This document shows, piece by piece, positions 16,787 through 25,823 of a DNA stretch of 64,000 nt (position 1 is its first letter; each line of letters begins with the position of its first letter). The translations under genes were made by a program, and so were the position numbers. Under the pieces are notes generated by a model, which had not been told where the DNA came from, searched no databases, and saw only the letters and a list, made by a program, of their open reading frames with translations. The stretch is from Hyphomicrobiales bacterium (GTDB lineage: Bacteria; Pseudomonadota; Alphaproteobacteria; Rhizobiales; Rhizobiaceae). The DNA lies in NCBI GenBank assembly GCA_900469955.1, contig UBYX01000010.1, positions 248,001 to 312,000 of the forward strand, in the 5' to 3' direction.

Positions 16787-18904
16787 TCAGGCCGCGCGGG
16801 CCAGCAACTTCTTCTGGATCTCGGCCGCTTCCATGGGTTTCCCCACGAGATGACCCTGCAGTTGATCACAGCCGGAAAGGTACAGAGCTTTGGCCTGGGC
16901 AGGTGTTTCTACCCCCTCGGCCGTCACCGGAATGTCGAGAGCGTTGGCTAGCAGGATGGTCGCGGTGAGAATCTGCGCTCCCCGCTCGTTGTCGATCGCC
17001 TTCACAAGGGACCGGTCGATCTTCATCCGGTCGAAGCCGAATTCCCGCAATGCCCCGATACTGGCGTAACCGCAGCCGAAATCGTCGAGAGCGAACTTGA
17101 CGCCGACCGCTTTCAGGCTGGCGATCGAACGCTTGGCCTGTTCGGGATTGGCCATTAGCACGCCTTCGGTAATTTCAAGCGTAAGCCGTTTCGGATCGAA
17201 CGACTTCGCCAGCAGCAAGGCGATCACGTTTGCCGCGAAATTCGGATTTCTGAGCTGGACCGGCGAGGCATTGACGGAAATAGCGATATCCTGCCACGCA
17301 CCGACCTCGTCGATCGCCGATGCGAGGATGAGCAGCCCCAGTTCGTCGATCAGCCCGGCACGCTCCGCAATCGGAATGAAAATCTCGGGGCTGATGGGGC
17401 CGGTTTCCGCCGTCCATCGGGCAAGGACTTCGACCCCTCTCCATTCCTGGCTGGCTGCGTCCACAAGTGGCTGGTAGACCGGGCGGATGCTGTTGGAGGC
17501 AATTGCCGTGCGGAGCTTCGCTTCGAACTGGCTGCGATTTTCCCGCTCAAGATCGAGTTCCGCATGATAAGCGACCGCCTGTCCCCGGCCATTTTCCTTC
17601 GCCTGGTACAAGGCGACGTCGGCGCGCCGGATGAATTCGAGCGGATCGGTGGCGCTTGCGTCCGTGGCGACGATGCCGATGCTCACGCCAATCTCGATCG
17701 TCCGGCCGCCTATCCCGAATGGTCGGCTCAATGCTTCAAGTATAGAGGCACACAGCTCCCCGGTATCATCCCTGGTCGCGGCAATCGCGAACTCGTCCCC
17801 GCCGAGCCGGGAGAAGGATGCGCCCGCAGGAAGGAGGGCCGCCACTCGCGCTGCGACGAGCCTGATGAGCTCGTCCCCCACCGCATGTCCCCAGGCATCG
17901 TTGACTTCCTTGAAACCGTCGAGATCGAGCAGGTGGAGCTCGACCTCCTCCTTGTCGGCCAGCCGCCGCTCTACCTCCTCCAGGAATCCTGCGCGATTGA
18001 GAAGCCCGCTCAGCGGATCATGGATCGCCCGGTGATGCACCTCCCGGGCGCGCCGTTTGAAGCCGCGGGCGGAGATCAGCCCCGTAGTCACAATTGCGAT
18101 GAAGAAGGCCGACAGAAGCAGGGCGGCGGCCACCAGATAGGCTTTGACCTCATAATAGATTCTGGCGCCCGGATCCCGGCTCGGCCATTCCAGGTAAGAT
18201 ACGGCCTTTCCGTCGATGTCGGGCAGAGGTGTATTGAGGGCTGGGAGATGTGGAAGGTCCACGACAAACAATCCGCCAAGATCAAAGGTCTTGGAGATTT
18301 CGGCGACTGCCTCCGCGTTCAATATCTTTGCAAAAATCAGAGTATTGAATGCCTGTGGCACGTCGGGCGTCTGTTCATATGGCTGGATCGCGCCGGCGCC
18401 GAATAGGACAAGCCCGTCGACAGTCTTCACGAATCCGCTGATCGGCTCCTGACCTGACTGCGCCGCCTTCCTTGCGAGATCGGGAAGTGCCGAACCGAAA
18501 TATTCAAGCGGGTCGAATTCCTCACCCTTCTTGTGAGCATCCAGTACGCTTCCATCGGCATGAAGAACGACGGCAATGTCATAAAGAGGATAATCCTCCG
18601 TCGTGCTCCCCCAGTTTTCATAGGACCATTCCTTCGCGTTGTCCGACGCCATGGCTCTGAAGGCGTCGTCCCATACCGCGTTGTCCCTGACGGTGGCCCG
18701 TAACCGGCTTTGGAAAGCGTCCACCGCCGCCGAGGCAGCGTGCGACGCCCGCGCGTCGTCTATCGTCGTGGCCGCTTCGGTCATGTCTCGCACTGCAATG
18801 GCGACGAGAAACGCAAGCACTGACCCGACGAGGATAAAAAAACTCGTCACGGCTGCGACGAGGAGAAGTGCGGACCGAGAGGATCGGGTGCGGAGGCTCT
18901 GCAT
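16787..18904 (-). CDS. CHASE4-GGDEF-EAL cyclic-di-GMP enzyme
   Basis: 705 residues. A membrane helix at about 12-38, a periplasmic CHASE4 domain at about 50-245 (DNAVWDD, YDIAVVLHADG), a second helix at 255-278, GGDEF at 290-445 with intact GGDEF at 368-372, and EAL at 465-700 with the motif present as EVLARW (Glu492), ITEGVLM, and DDFGCGYASIGAL. Both synthesis and breakdown of c-di-GMP look possible. The inhibitory RxxD site normally just before GGDEF is absent (PAGA instead), so product inhibition of the cyclase is unlikely. It senses an extracytoplasmic signal and likely tunes exopolysaccharide or motility. Confidence 0.9.
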   Translation of the reverse strand: MQSLRTRSSRSALLLVAAVTSFFILVGSVLAFLVAIAVRDMTEAATTIDDARASHAASAAVDAFQSRLRATVRDNAVWDDAFRAMASDNAKEWSYENWGSTTEDYPLYDIAVVLHADGSVLDAHKKGEEFDPLEYFGSALPDLARKAAQSGQEPISGFVKTVDGLVLFGAGAIQPYEQTPDVPQAFNTLIFAKILNAEAVAEISKTFDLGGLFVVDLPHLPALNTPLPDIDGKAVSYLEWPSRDPGARIYYEVKAYLVAAALLLSAFFIAIVTTGLISARGFKRRAREVHHRAIHDPLSGLLNRAGFLEEVERRLADKEEVELHLLDLDGFKEVNDAWGHAVGDELIRLVAARVAALLPAGASFSRLGGDEFAIAATRDDTGELCASILEALSRPFGIGGRTIEIGVSIGIVATDASATDPLEFIRRADVALYQAKENGRGQAVAYHAELDLERENRSQFEAKLRTAIASNSIRPVYQPLVDAASQEWRGVEVLARWTAETGPISPEIFIPIAERAGLIDELGLLILASAIDEVGAWQDIAISVNASPVQLRNPNFAANVIALLLAKSFDPKRLTLEITEGVLMANPEQAKRSIASLKAVGVKFALDDFGCGYASIGALREFGFDRMKIDRSLVKAIDNERGAQILTATILLANALDIPVTAEGVETPAQAKALYLSGCDQLQGHLVGKPMEAAEIQKKLLARAA

Positions 18905-19247
18905 TCTTGACCGGCGTGACTCTGTACAAACAGCAGGTTGGCTGTCTCACCAATATTAGGTCACCTTAATCAACGAGAGATTAACTTACGGCCGTTTCCT
19001 GCGTCCGACCGGCCGCCCCGGGGGCCGGAACCACGCAGCACCGGTTGTAACCTTTCGGCGCCCAGAGCCCTCATTTCCGCTCCTTTTCGGCGTCATGCTA
19101 TTGAAATATCGGCAAAACAATCTGCGTGCGGCCGAGGCGACGATCCGACCGGCAGGCGCAGGTGATGCGAACTTTTTGAAAACCAAAAACGACGTTTCCT
19201 GAAACCACTTTCTCCTGCGGCAGTTCGGCTTTCAGCGGAGATGAGGT
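18905..19247. promoter_or_regulatory. Divergent intergenic region
   Basis: 343 bp between the divergent c-di-GMP gene and the methyltransferase fusion. It must contain both promoters. I see no gene, no clear operator and no terminator; a GC-rich self-complementary patch (GGCCGCCCCGGGGGCC, about 19010-19026) is the only structure noted. Confidence 0.4.
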
Positions 19248-21242
19248 TTGCGGGACGAAAATGCGATGCAGGACTTCGAATACGCTCGTGAGCGCATGAT
19301 AGAGGCGCAAATTGCAGGTCGAGGGCTCAAGGATCCGGAGCTGCTCCGGGCTTTTCGCGAGGTCCCGCGCGAAACCTTTGTCGAGAGCGGTTTGGAGGAG
19401 TTTGCCTACGAGGATACGCCCCTTTCGATCGGCGAAGGACAGACCATCTCGCAGCCCTACATCGTCGCGTTGATGATAGACCGGGCAAAGATCGGGCGAG
19501 GCGATGTCGTGCTGGAGGTCGGCACGGGCTCGGGTTATGCCGCGGCCGTTCTCAGCCGCATCGCCGACCAGGTTTACACCGTCGAGCGATATCCGAGCCT
19601 TGGAGAAGAGGCCAGGCGCCGGTTCCGCCGCCTGGGGTTCGGCAACATTGCAACCAGGGTGGACGACGGGACGAAAGGCTGGCCGGAGGCCGCGCCGTTT
19701 GATGCAATTCTTGTGGCAGCCTGCGGGCCATCGGTGCCGCCGGCGCTCAAGGAGCAGCTGGAACTGGGCGGTCGCCTGATCATGCCGGTCGGCTCGGAAG
19801 GTTGTCAGCAGCTGGTCCGCGTCACCCGGGTAAGCGATCAGACCTTTGAGGAAGAGGATTTGGGCGGCGTTCGCTTCGTTCCGTTCATCGGCGAATACGG
19901 TTGGCGCGAGGGGTATCAGAGACCGAGGTCGATCCAAAAACCTCTTCCAGAATTGATCGCAGACGCTGCCGAACCTCTTCCTGACTTCGACGACCCCGCC
20001 TTCGGGGCACTGTTCGACCGTTTCGGCAATCGGCGCGTGGTACTTCTCGGCGAGGCCAGCCACGGCACGTCGGAATTTTACCGTGCCCGCGCCGCAATCA
20101 CCCGCCGCCTCGTCGAACGGCACGGTTTTACGATCGTCGCCGGCGAAGCTGATTGGCCAGATGCCGCCGCGATCGACCGTTATGTCCGACATAGGCCCGG
20201 TAGGCCCGAAAGGTCTGCCGAGGTTCCGTTCCAGCGCTTCCCGACATGGATGTGGCGCAACCTGGAAGTCGCGGACTTCATCGGCTGGCTTCACAGATAT
20301 AACGGCACCGTACCGGATCAGCGCAATCGGGTCGGCTTCTACGGCCTCGACATCTACAACATGAGCGGCTCCATCGCGGCAGTGCTTGCCTATCTCGACC
20401 GGACGGATCCGGAAGCCGCAAAGGTGGCGAGGGAACGCTACGGTTGCCTGACGCCCTGGCAGAACGAACCTTCCACCTACGGCCGCGCGGTGCTGATCGA
20501 AGGCTATGGCAGATGCGAGAAAGCAGTGGTCGCCCAATGCCGTGAACTGCTCGAGCGTCAGTTCGACCGCACCGGGGAAGATGGTGACGACATCGTCGAC
20601 GCAGCTCAGAATGCACGGCTGATCGCTTCCGCCGAACACTACTACCGCATCATGTATTATGGCGGGGCCGACTCCTGGAACCTGCGTGATACCCATATGT
20701 TCGAGACGCTCGAACAGTTGCTTAACGCGCGCGGCCCACAGTCGAAGGCCGTCGTCTGGGCCCATAACTCCCATATCGGCGACGCTCGCCATACGGACAT
20801 GGGAACATCCAGGCAAGAAGTGAATGTCGGCCAGCTCTGCCGCCGGCGCTTCGGGGATACGGCCGCTCTCATCGGCTTCGGCACCCACGAAGGAGAGGTG
20901 GCGGCCGCAACCGACTGGGACGGAGATATGGAGATGAAGACAATCCGCCCGTCGCTGGAGGACAGCTATGAGCGGTTATTCCATATGTCCCGGCAAAAGC
21001 GCTTTCTGCTCGATATGCCGAAACATCCCGAACTGCGGCAGCAACTACTGGAACCCCGGCTCGAACGCTTCATCGGCGTGATCTATCGACCGGAAACCGA
21101 ACGCTTGAGTCACTACATGTACGCGTCGCTGCCACGGCAGTTCGACGCCTTCGTCTGGTTCGACAGGACGACGCCGGTTACGCCGCTCGGTCTGGTGGAA
21201 AAGCACGAGGGCGTCCCGGAAACCTATCCTTTCGGCCTGTAG
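19248..21242 (+). CDS. Fusion: protein-isoaspartate methyltransferase + erythromycin esterase-like
   Basis: 664 residues from a TTG at 19248 with GGAG seven bases upstream; an ATG six codons later (19266) is the alternative. Residues 1-220 are a PCMT-type SAM methyltransferase (QTISQPY at 65-71, VGTGSGYAA at 91-99), which repairs isoaspartyl residues in damaged proteins. Residues 245-650 are an erythromycin-esterase-like domain with the LGEASHGTSEFY motif (Glu269, His272 in the positions of the EreA/EreB active site), and VVWAHNSHIGD further on. No signal peptide. Whether the second half hydrolyses a macrolide or an endogenous ester is unknown. Convergent with rhaI. Confidence 0.88.
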   Translation: MRDENAMQDFEYARERMIEAQIAGRGLKDPELLRAFREVPRETFVESGLEEFAYEDTPLSIGEGQTISQPYIVALMIDRAKIGRGDVVLEVGTGSGYAAAVLSRIADQVYTVERYPSLGEEARRRFRRLGFGNIATRVDDGTKGWPEAAPFDAILVAACGPSVPPALKEQLELGGRLIMPVGSEGCQQLVRVTRVSDQTFEEEDLGGVRFVPFIGEYGWREGYQRPRSIQKPLPELIADAAEPLPDFDDPAFGALFDRFGNRRVVLLGEASHGTSEFYRARAAITRRLVERHGFTIVAGEADWPDAAAIDRYVRHRPGRPERSAEVPFQRFPTWMWRNLEVADFIGWLHRYNGTVPDQRNRVGFYGLDIYNMSGSIAAVLAYLDRTDPEAAKVARERYGCLTPWQNEPSTYGRAVLIEGYGRCEKAVVAQCRELLERQFDRTGEDGDDIVDAAQNARLIASAEHYYRIMYYGGADSWNLRDTHMFETLEQLLNARGPQSKAVVWAHNSHIGDARHTDMGTSRQEVNVGQLCRRRFGDTAALIGFGTHEGEVAAATDWDGDMEMKTIRPSLEDSYERLFHMSRQKRFLLDMPKHPELRQQLLEPRLERFIGVIYRPETERLSHYMYASLPRQFDAFVWFDRTTPVTPLGLVEKHEGVPETYPFGL

Positions 21243-21291
21243 CGACCGGCGGCCCCTTGCCGCCTGGTCGAGCAAGCCGTAAAATCGCGGC

Positions 21292-22584
21292 TCAGATGAT
21301 CCCGCCGCCGCCTGCAGCGGAAGCCGGCCGTTCCAGCGCGACCTTCTTGCGGTAACCGCTGGCACGATAGGTGGCCACCGGATCGACCGCCCCTCCCGCA
21401 CGACGGCGGGCCTCGGCGAGAATTGGCTCGACATCGGTCCGATAGGCGCGCTTCAGCGTTTCCGATGCCATCAGCGCGTCGTTCTCCTGCTGATAACCAT
21501 CCAGCGCCGCGCGATCGACCAGCAACGCCTGCGCATAGGCCCGGCGGATTTCATTGGCACTGGAGATCAGGCTTTCGATCGGGTCCGTGACGTTGTGCGA
21601 CTGGTCGATCATATGCGCCGGATGGAAACCTTTGACGCCGCGGTGTTCGGCGTCCACCAGTTCGTTGAAGACGAGGAACAGCCGGTAGGGTTCGATCGCA
21701 CCGGCATCCAGGTCGTCATCACCATATTTCGAGTCGTTGAAATGGAAGCCGCCGAGCTTGCCGAACTGGATAAGACGGGCGACGATCATCTCGATATTGG
21801 TGTTCGGGGCATGATGTCCGAGATCAACGAGGCAGAAGGCTTTCGGACCGAGCGTGTTGGCGATCAGGTAGTTCGTACCCCAGTCCTGCACGACCGTCGA
21901 ATAGAAGGCGGGCTCGTACATCTTGTGTTCGGAGAACAGCCGCCAGTCGTCCGGCAACGCCTTGTAGATCTCCGCCATGGCGGCGAGATAGCGCTCGAAG
22001 CTCTTCGTGAAGTTGCTCTGGCCCGGAAAATTCGAGCCGTCGCCGATCCACACAGTCAGCGCCTTGGAGCCGATCGCCTTGCCGATCTCAATACATTCGA
22101 GATTATGCTCGATCGCTTGGCTGCGCGTCGCGGCATTGGTGTGGCTGAGCGAGCCGTATTTATAGGATTGGGCCTGGCCGGGAGCGTCGGAAAAGGTGTT
22201 GGAATTCATCGCGTCGAAGCCTAGGCCCAAGGCGTCTCCCTTGGCTTTCAGCTCCTTCGCATCCGCTTTGTCCCAGGGGATATGCAGCGAAACGGTCGGT
22301 GTTGCCTGGGTCAGCTGATGGATGACGGCGCAATCGTCCAGCTTGTCGAAAATCCCACGGGGCTCGCCCTGGCCCGGGAACCGGGCAAATCGTGTCCCGC
22401 CGGTGCCGACACCCCAGGAAGGGACCGCGACGAAAAATTCGGCAACCTTTCCGGTGATCGCGTCGATGTCGATGCCGCGACGTGACAGGTTCTCGCCGAG
22501 CGCCTGGTAATCGGACTTAAGCGCGCCCGCGCGCCTATCGTTCTCCGCGGCGACCACGTCGGCCGCAATTTTCAGATCTGTCAT
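21292..22584 (-). CDS. rhaI: L-rhamnose isomerase RhaI
   Basis: 430 residues, the rhizobial/Pseudomonas-type L-rhamnose isomerase (TIM barrel, metal dependent), converting L-rhamnose to L-rhamnulose. Visible motifs include SHTNAATRSQAIEHNLECI, VWIGDGSNFPGQ, the metal-ligand region FSEHKMYEPAFYS, LVDLGHHAPNTN and FHFNDSKYGDDDLD. GGAGGAG precedes the ATG. Second gene of rhaD-rhaI, with a 79 bp gap holding a large hairpin. Confidence 0.92.
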   Translation of the reverse strand: MTDLKIAADVVAAENDRRAGALKSDYQALGENLSRRGIDIDAITGKVAEFFVAVPSWGVGTGGTRFARFPGQGEPRGIFDKLDDCAVIHQLTQATPTVSLHIPWDKADAKELKAKGDALGLGFDAMNSNTFSDAPGQAQSYKYGSLSHTNAATRSQAIEHNLECIEIGKAIGSKALTVWIGDGSNFPGQSNFTKSFERYLAAMAEIYKALPDDWRLFSEHKMYEPAFYSTVVQDWGTNYLIANTLGPKAFCLVDLGHHAPNTNIEMIVARLIQFGKLGGFHFNDSKYGDDDLDAGAIEPYRLFLVFNELVDAEHRGVKGFHPAHMIDQSHNVTDPIESLISSANEIRRAYAQALLVDRAALDGYQQENDALMASETLKRAYRTDVEPILAEARRRAGGAVDPVATYRASGYRKKVALERPASAAGGGGII

Positions 22585-22613
22585 GACGATCTCCTCCCTG
22601 ATGCATCCGAAGC

Positions 22614-22656
22614 GTCCACCCGCCGCCGGCCTTGGGAGAGCCGGAAGCGGGCGGAC
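22614..22656 (-). other. Intercistronic hairpin between rhaD and rhaI
   Basis: Nested arms GTCC/GGAC, CCCGC/GCGGG and CCGGC/GCCGG (14 paired bases, one mismatch and one small internal loop, 9-base apical loop) lie wholly between the rhaD stop and the rhaI ribosome site. With no T run it is more likely an mRNA processing or stabilising element, or a partial terminator, than a full stop. Confidence 0.55.
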
Positions 22657-22662
22657 AAGCTG

Positions 22663-24759
22663 TTAACGCGTGAAGCTCTGCGCGTTGCCGGCATCCACAT
22701 TGATGATATTGCCGGTCGACTTGGCGGATGCATCCGAAGCGAGGAAGTAGATTGCCTCGGCAATGTCTTCCGGGAAGACGTTGAGCTTCAGCATGGAGCG
22801 CTTGCGGTAATGCTCCTCCAGATCGGAAACCTCGATCTTCGAGGACGCCGCGCGCTGCTCGCGCCACTCGCCGTTCCAGATTTTCGAGCCGCGCAGCACC
22901 GCATCAGGATTGACCGTGTTAACGCGGATGCCGGCTTCCGCCCCCTCGAGCGCCAGGCAGCGCGCCAGATGGATTTCGGCTGCCTTGGCGGTGCAATAAG
23001 CCGAAGCGTTTGGCGAAGAGGCCAGTCCGTTCTTGGATGCGACGAACACGACGTTGCCGCCGAGCTTCTGGCGGCGGAAGAGCCGGAAAGCTTCGCGCGA
23101 CACGAGGAAATAACCGGTCGCCAGGATGTCGATATTCTTGTTCCACATCGCAAGCGTGGTGTCCTCGACCGGCGCCGAAGAGGCTATCCCGGCGTTCGAG
23201 ACGAGGATGTCGACGCCGCCGAACTCGACGCACGCTTCGGTAAATGCGGTAATGACGGCGTCTTCCTTGGTGACATCAAGCACCACGCCGCGCACCGCGT
23301 CCTTGCCGAAGGATTTCTCGAAATCGGCTTTCGTCGCTTCGAGTGTTCCGCCGTCGATATCGGCGAGCACGACGCAGGCGCCCTCGCCCATCAACCGCTG
23401 CGCCGTTGCCCGCCCGATGCCTCCCGCGCCCCCGGTGACGAAAGCCACCTGTCCGGCAAGGCTCTTCGGCTTCGGCATGCGCTGCAGCTTGGCTTCTTCG
23501 AGCAGCCAGTATTCGATATCGAAGGCCTCCTGTTCCGGCAGGCCCTGGTATTCGGAAACGGTAGACGCGCCGCGCATCACGTTGATCGCGTTCACATAGA
23601 ATTCGCCGGCAATGCGAGCGGTTGCCTTGTCGCGGGCAAAGGACAGCATGCCAACGCCGGGGACGAGGAAGATGACCGGATTCGGGTCACGCATCCTGGG
23701 AGAATTGTCGTGCTTGCAGGTCTCGTAGTAGCGGGAGTAGTCGGCACGATACTCTTCCAGCGCCTTGTCCAGCGCCGCGATGACGCCGTCCACGTCCGGC
23801 TTGGCCGGATCGAAGTCGAGGATCAGCGGGCGGATCTTGGTGCGCAAAAAGTGGTCCGGGCAGGATGTTCCAAGAGCACCGAGCGGCTTCAGGTTCTTCG
23901 AGTTGACGAATTCCAGCACCGCATCCTGATCATCGAAATGACCGAGCTTGCGCTCCGCCCTGCCGATACGGCCGCGGATTTCCGGCATGAGCTTTGCGGC
24001 GATCGACCGACGCTCCAGAGCCGGCAGGCTCTGCAGGACCTCGCCGCCGAAGATCGTCTTGCCCTCGGTATGCTGCGCGAACCACTCGATTGCCTTGTTG
24101 ATGATTTCAAGCGTCAGTTCGTAGCAAGCCTTGGCATCGTTCGCCCATGTGAACAGGCCATGGCTTTCCAGCACCACGCCCTTGGCGTCCGGATTAGCCT
24201 TGACGAAGGCTTCGAGGTCGAGACCGAGCTGGAAGCCGGGGCGGCGCCAGGGCAGCCAGCCGATCGCATCGCCGAAGATCTGCTTCGTCAATTCCTTCGA
24301 ATTTTTTGACGCGGCGATCGCGATGATCGCATCCGGATGCATGTGATCCACATGGGTAAAGGGCACGAAACCATGCAGCGGCGTATCGATCGAAGCGGCG
24401 CGCGGATTGAGGTTGAAGGTGCAATGCGGCAGGAAGCCGACCATCCGGTCTTCGTCCTCCACTCCCTTGTAGAGACCCTTCAGAGCTTCCAGCTTGTCGA
24501 GATAAAGCGTGGAGAAACCATCGAGCTTGATCGTCCCGACATCGCCGCCGGAACCCTTCACCCACATGACGCGGACCTTTTCGCCACTCAGCGGGTCCGT
24601 TTCCATCACCTTGGCGGAGGTATTGCCGCCGCCGTAATTGGTGATGCGCTTGTCGGCGCCGAGGAGATTTGAGCGATAGAGCAGCTTGCCCGGCTCATCG
24701 AGTTTGGCTGCGTAGGAATCGTCCCAGCGGTTTTCGAGAAGGCGGGTTTGGCCCGACAT
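22663..24759 (-). CDS. rhaD: RhaD bifunctional rhamnulose-P aldolase / lactaldehyde dehydrogenase
   Basis: 698 residues from the ATG at 24759 (MSGQTRLLENRWDDSYAAKL), where GGAGGAAAG precedes it; the frame is open 96 bases further upstream with no site. Residues 1-410 are a class II aldolase domain (NYGGGNTSAK, THVDHMHPDAIIA, VLESHGLFTW). Residues 430-698 are a short-chain dehydrogenase (GQVAFVTGGAGGIGRATAQR, then NAGIASS and YCTAKAAE). The protein should cleave rhamnulose-1-phosphate and oxidise or reduce the lactaldehyde produced. It is divergent from rhaR across the operator pair. Confidence 0.92.
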   Translation of the reverse strand: MSGQTRLLENRWDDSYAAKLDEPGKLLYRSNLLGADKRITNYGGGNTSAKVMETDPLSGEKVRVMWVKGSGGDVGTIKLDGFSTLYLDKLEALKGLYKGVEDEDRMVGFLPHCTFNLNPRAASIDTPLHGFVPFTHVDHMHPDAIIAIAASKNSKELTKQIFGDAIGWLPWRRPGFQLGLDLEAFVKANPDAKGVVLESHGLFTWANDAKACYELTLEIINKAIEWFAQHTEGKTIFGGEVLQSLPALERRSIAAKLMPEIRGRIGRAERKLGHFDDQDAVLEFVNSKNLKPLGALGTSCPDHFLRTKIRPLILDFDPAKPDVDGVIAALDKALEEYRADYSRYYETCKHDNSPRMRDPNPVIFLVPGVGMLSFARDKATARIAGEFYVNAINVMRGASTVSEYQGLPEQEAFDIEYWLLEEAKLQRMPKPKSLAGQVAFVTGGAGGIGRATAQRLMGEGACVVLADIDGGTLEATKADFEKSFGKDAVRGVVLDVTKEDAVITAFTEACVEFGGVDILVSNAGIASSAPVEDTTLAMWNKNIDILATGYFLVSREAFRLFRRQKLGGNVVFVASKNGLASSPNASAYCTAKAAEIHLARCLALEGAEAGIRVNTVNPDAVLRGSKIWNGEWREQRAASSKIEVSDLEEHYRKRSMLKLNVFPEDIAEAIYFLASDASAKSTGNIINVDAGNAQSFTR

Positions 24760-24846
24760 CGCTTTCCTCCCAAGGTGTTTCGGCTCATGGCGGCAGACCA
24801 GCCACCATCTCCCATACCGTGGATATCGCGCATTGCTCTGCCTGCT

Positions 24847-24917
24847 GTCAATCAAAAACGATCATAAACTTTCATTGTGCAGCGCATTAAAATCGCATTT
24901 GATCGTTTCTGATTGAC
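24847..24917. promoter_or_regulatory. RhaR operator pair (18 bp inverted repeat)
   Basis: GTCAATCAAAAACGATCA (24847-24864) and TGATCGTTTCTGATTGAC (24900-24917) are inverted copies matching at 17 of 18 bases, with centres 53 bp apart (about five helical turns). Each contains a short ATCA...ATCA direct repeat, as in DeoR-family operators. The pair spans the shared promoter of rhaD (left) and rhaR (right), suiting repression of both by a looped RhaR complex. Confidence 0.72.
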
Positions 24918-24958
24918 AACATAAATTTTCCAGTAATATTGGAACCCAGGAGGAGCCT

Positions 24959-25774
24959 ATGCACGAACGTGAACGCCATCGCATCATTTTGAGCGCGATC
25001 CAGGAAAAGCCCGTCATCACGGTGCAGGACGTCGCCGAATTGACCGAGGCGTCCGAGGCGACGATCCGGCGCGACATTGCCGCACTTCATGTTCAGGGCA
25101 AGCTCCGGCGTGTGCGCGGCGGCGCCGAGGCGGTGCATCCGCCGCAGATCGGCCAACTGGCCGCCCGTTCCTTTCGGGTTTCCGAATCCGTCAATATCGA
25201 CAAGAAGCGCGCAATTGCCCGCCGCGCGGTCGAACTGTGCGAGGAAGGCGATTCCGTCATCATCAATGGGGGTACGACGACCTTCCAGATGGTGCACTTC
25301 ATGTCGGCGCGTCGCCTTCAGGTCATGACCAATTCCTTCGCCATCGCCGAACACCTCGTCAAACATTCAAAGAGCACGGTGACGGTGCCGGGCGGCGCGA
25401 TCTATCGCGAGCAGAGCCTGATCCTGTCCCCCTTCGAAAACGACGCCATCCGCAATTTCTATGCCCGGCGCATTTTCATCGGCGCTCAGGGCGTCGGGCC
25501 GCTGGGTGTAATGGAAGCCGACGCGCTGGTGATCCAGAGCGAACAGAAGCTGATGCAGCAGGCGGAAGAACTGATCGTGATGGTGGATTCGAGTAAATTC
25601 CAGCGCCGCTCGAGCCTCATCCTTTGCCCGCTGGAGCGGGTGACCACCGTCATTACCGATGACGACATATCCGAAGACGCCGCGCGAATGATCGAAGGCG
25701 CCGGCGTCAAACTGATCATAGCCGGCACCGCTGCGGCGGCACCGGCCGAGGAGGATTCCACGTCGGCCGCATGA
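24959..25774 (+). CDS. rhaR: RhaR, DeoR-family repressor of rhamnose genes
   Basis: 271 residues. An N-terminal DeoR helix-turn-helix (ERHRIILSAIQEKPVITVQD, TEASEATIRRDIAALHVQGKLRRVRGGAE) is followed by a DeoR sensor domain (KRAIARRAVELCEEGDSVIINGGTTT, FIGAQGVGPLGV, VDSSKFQRRSSLIL). The family senses phosphorylated sugar intermediates. GGAGG precedes the ATG. First gene of rhaRSTPQUK, divergent from rhaDI. Confidence 0.9.
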   Translation: MHERERHRIILSAIQEKPVITVQDVAELTEASEATIRRDIAALHVQGKLRRVRGGAEAVHPPQIGQLAARSFRVSESVNIDKKRAIARRAVELCEEGDSVIINGGTTTFQMVHFMSARRLQVMTNSFAIAEHLVKHSKSTVTVPGGAIYREQSLILSPFENDAIRNFYARRIFIGAQGVGPLGVMEADALVIQSEQKLMQQAEELIVMVDSSKFQRRSSLILCPLERVTTVITDDDISEDAARMIEGAGVKLIIAGTAAAAPAEEDSTSAA

Positions 25775-25821
25775 AAGCGCCCGGCGGGAGGAAAATGAAC
25801 TTGTTCAACTGGGAGGACTGA
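25771..25821 (+). CDS. Mini-ORF bridging rhaR and rhaS (leader peptide?)
   Basis: The ATG at 25771 overlaps the rhaR stop as ATGA and reads MKAPGGRKMNLFNWED, stopping at 25821, two bases before the rhaS ATG. An internal ATG at 25795 follows GGGAGG with a tight 3-base gap. Ribosomes finishing rhaR could read through this frame and deliver initiation to rhaS, whose own GGGAGGA site lies inside it. Direct evidence is only the geometry; the peptide matches no family. Confidence 0.35.
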   Translation: MKAPGGRKMNLFNWED

Positions 25822-25823
25822 CA

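Noticed and set aside
19010..19026. GC-rich palindromic patch as a regulatory site or origin
   Set aside because: Short GC self-complementarity is common at this base composition and there is no repeat or AT-rich unwinding element.
19098..20888. 596-codon minus-strand frame opposite the methyltransferase/esterase fusion
   Set aside because: Antisense shadow; no motifs, no ribosome site, and the plus-strand product has two clear catalytic signatures.
22810..24309. 499-codon plus-strand frame opposite rhaD
   Set aside because: Shadow of rhaD; low-complexity Arg/His/Gly translation without domains.
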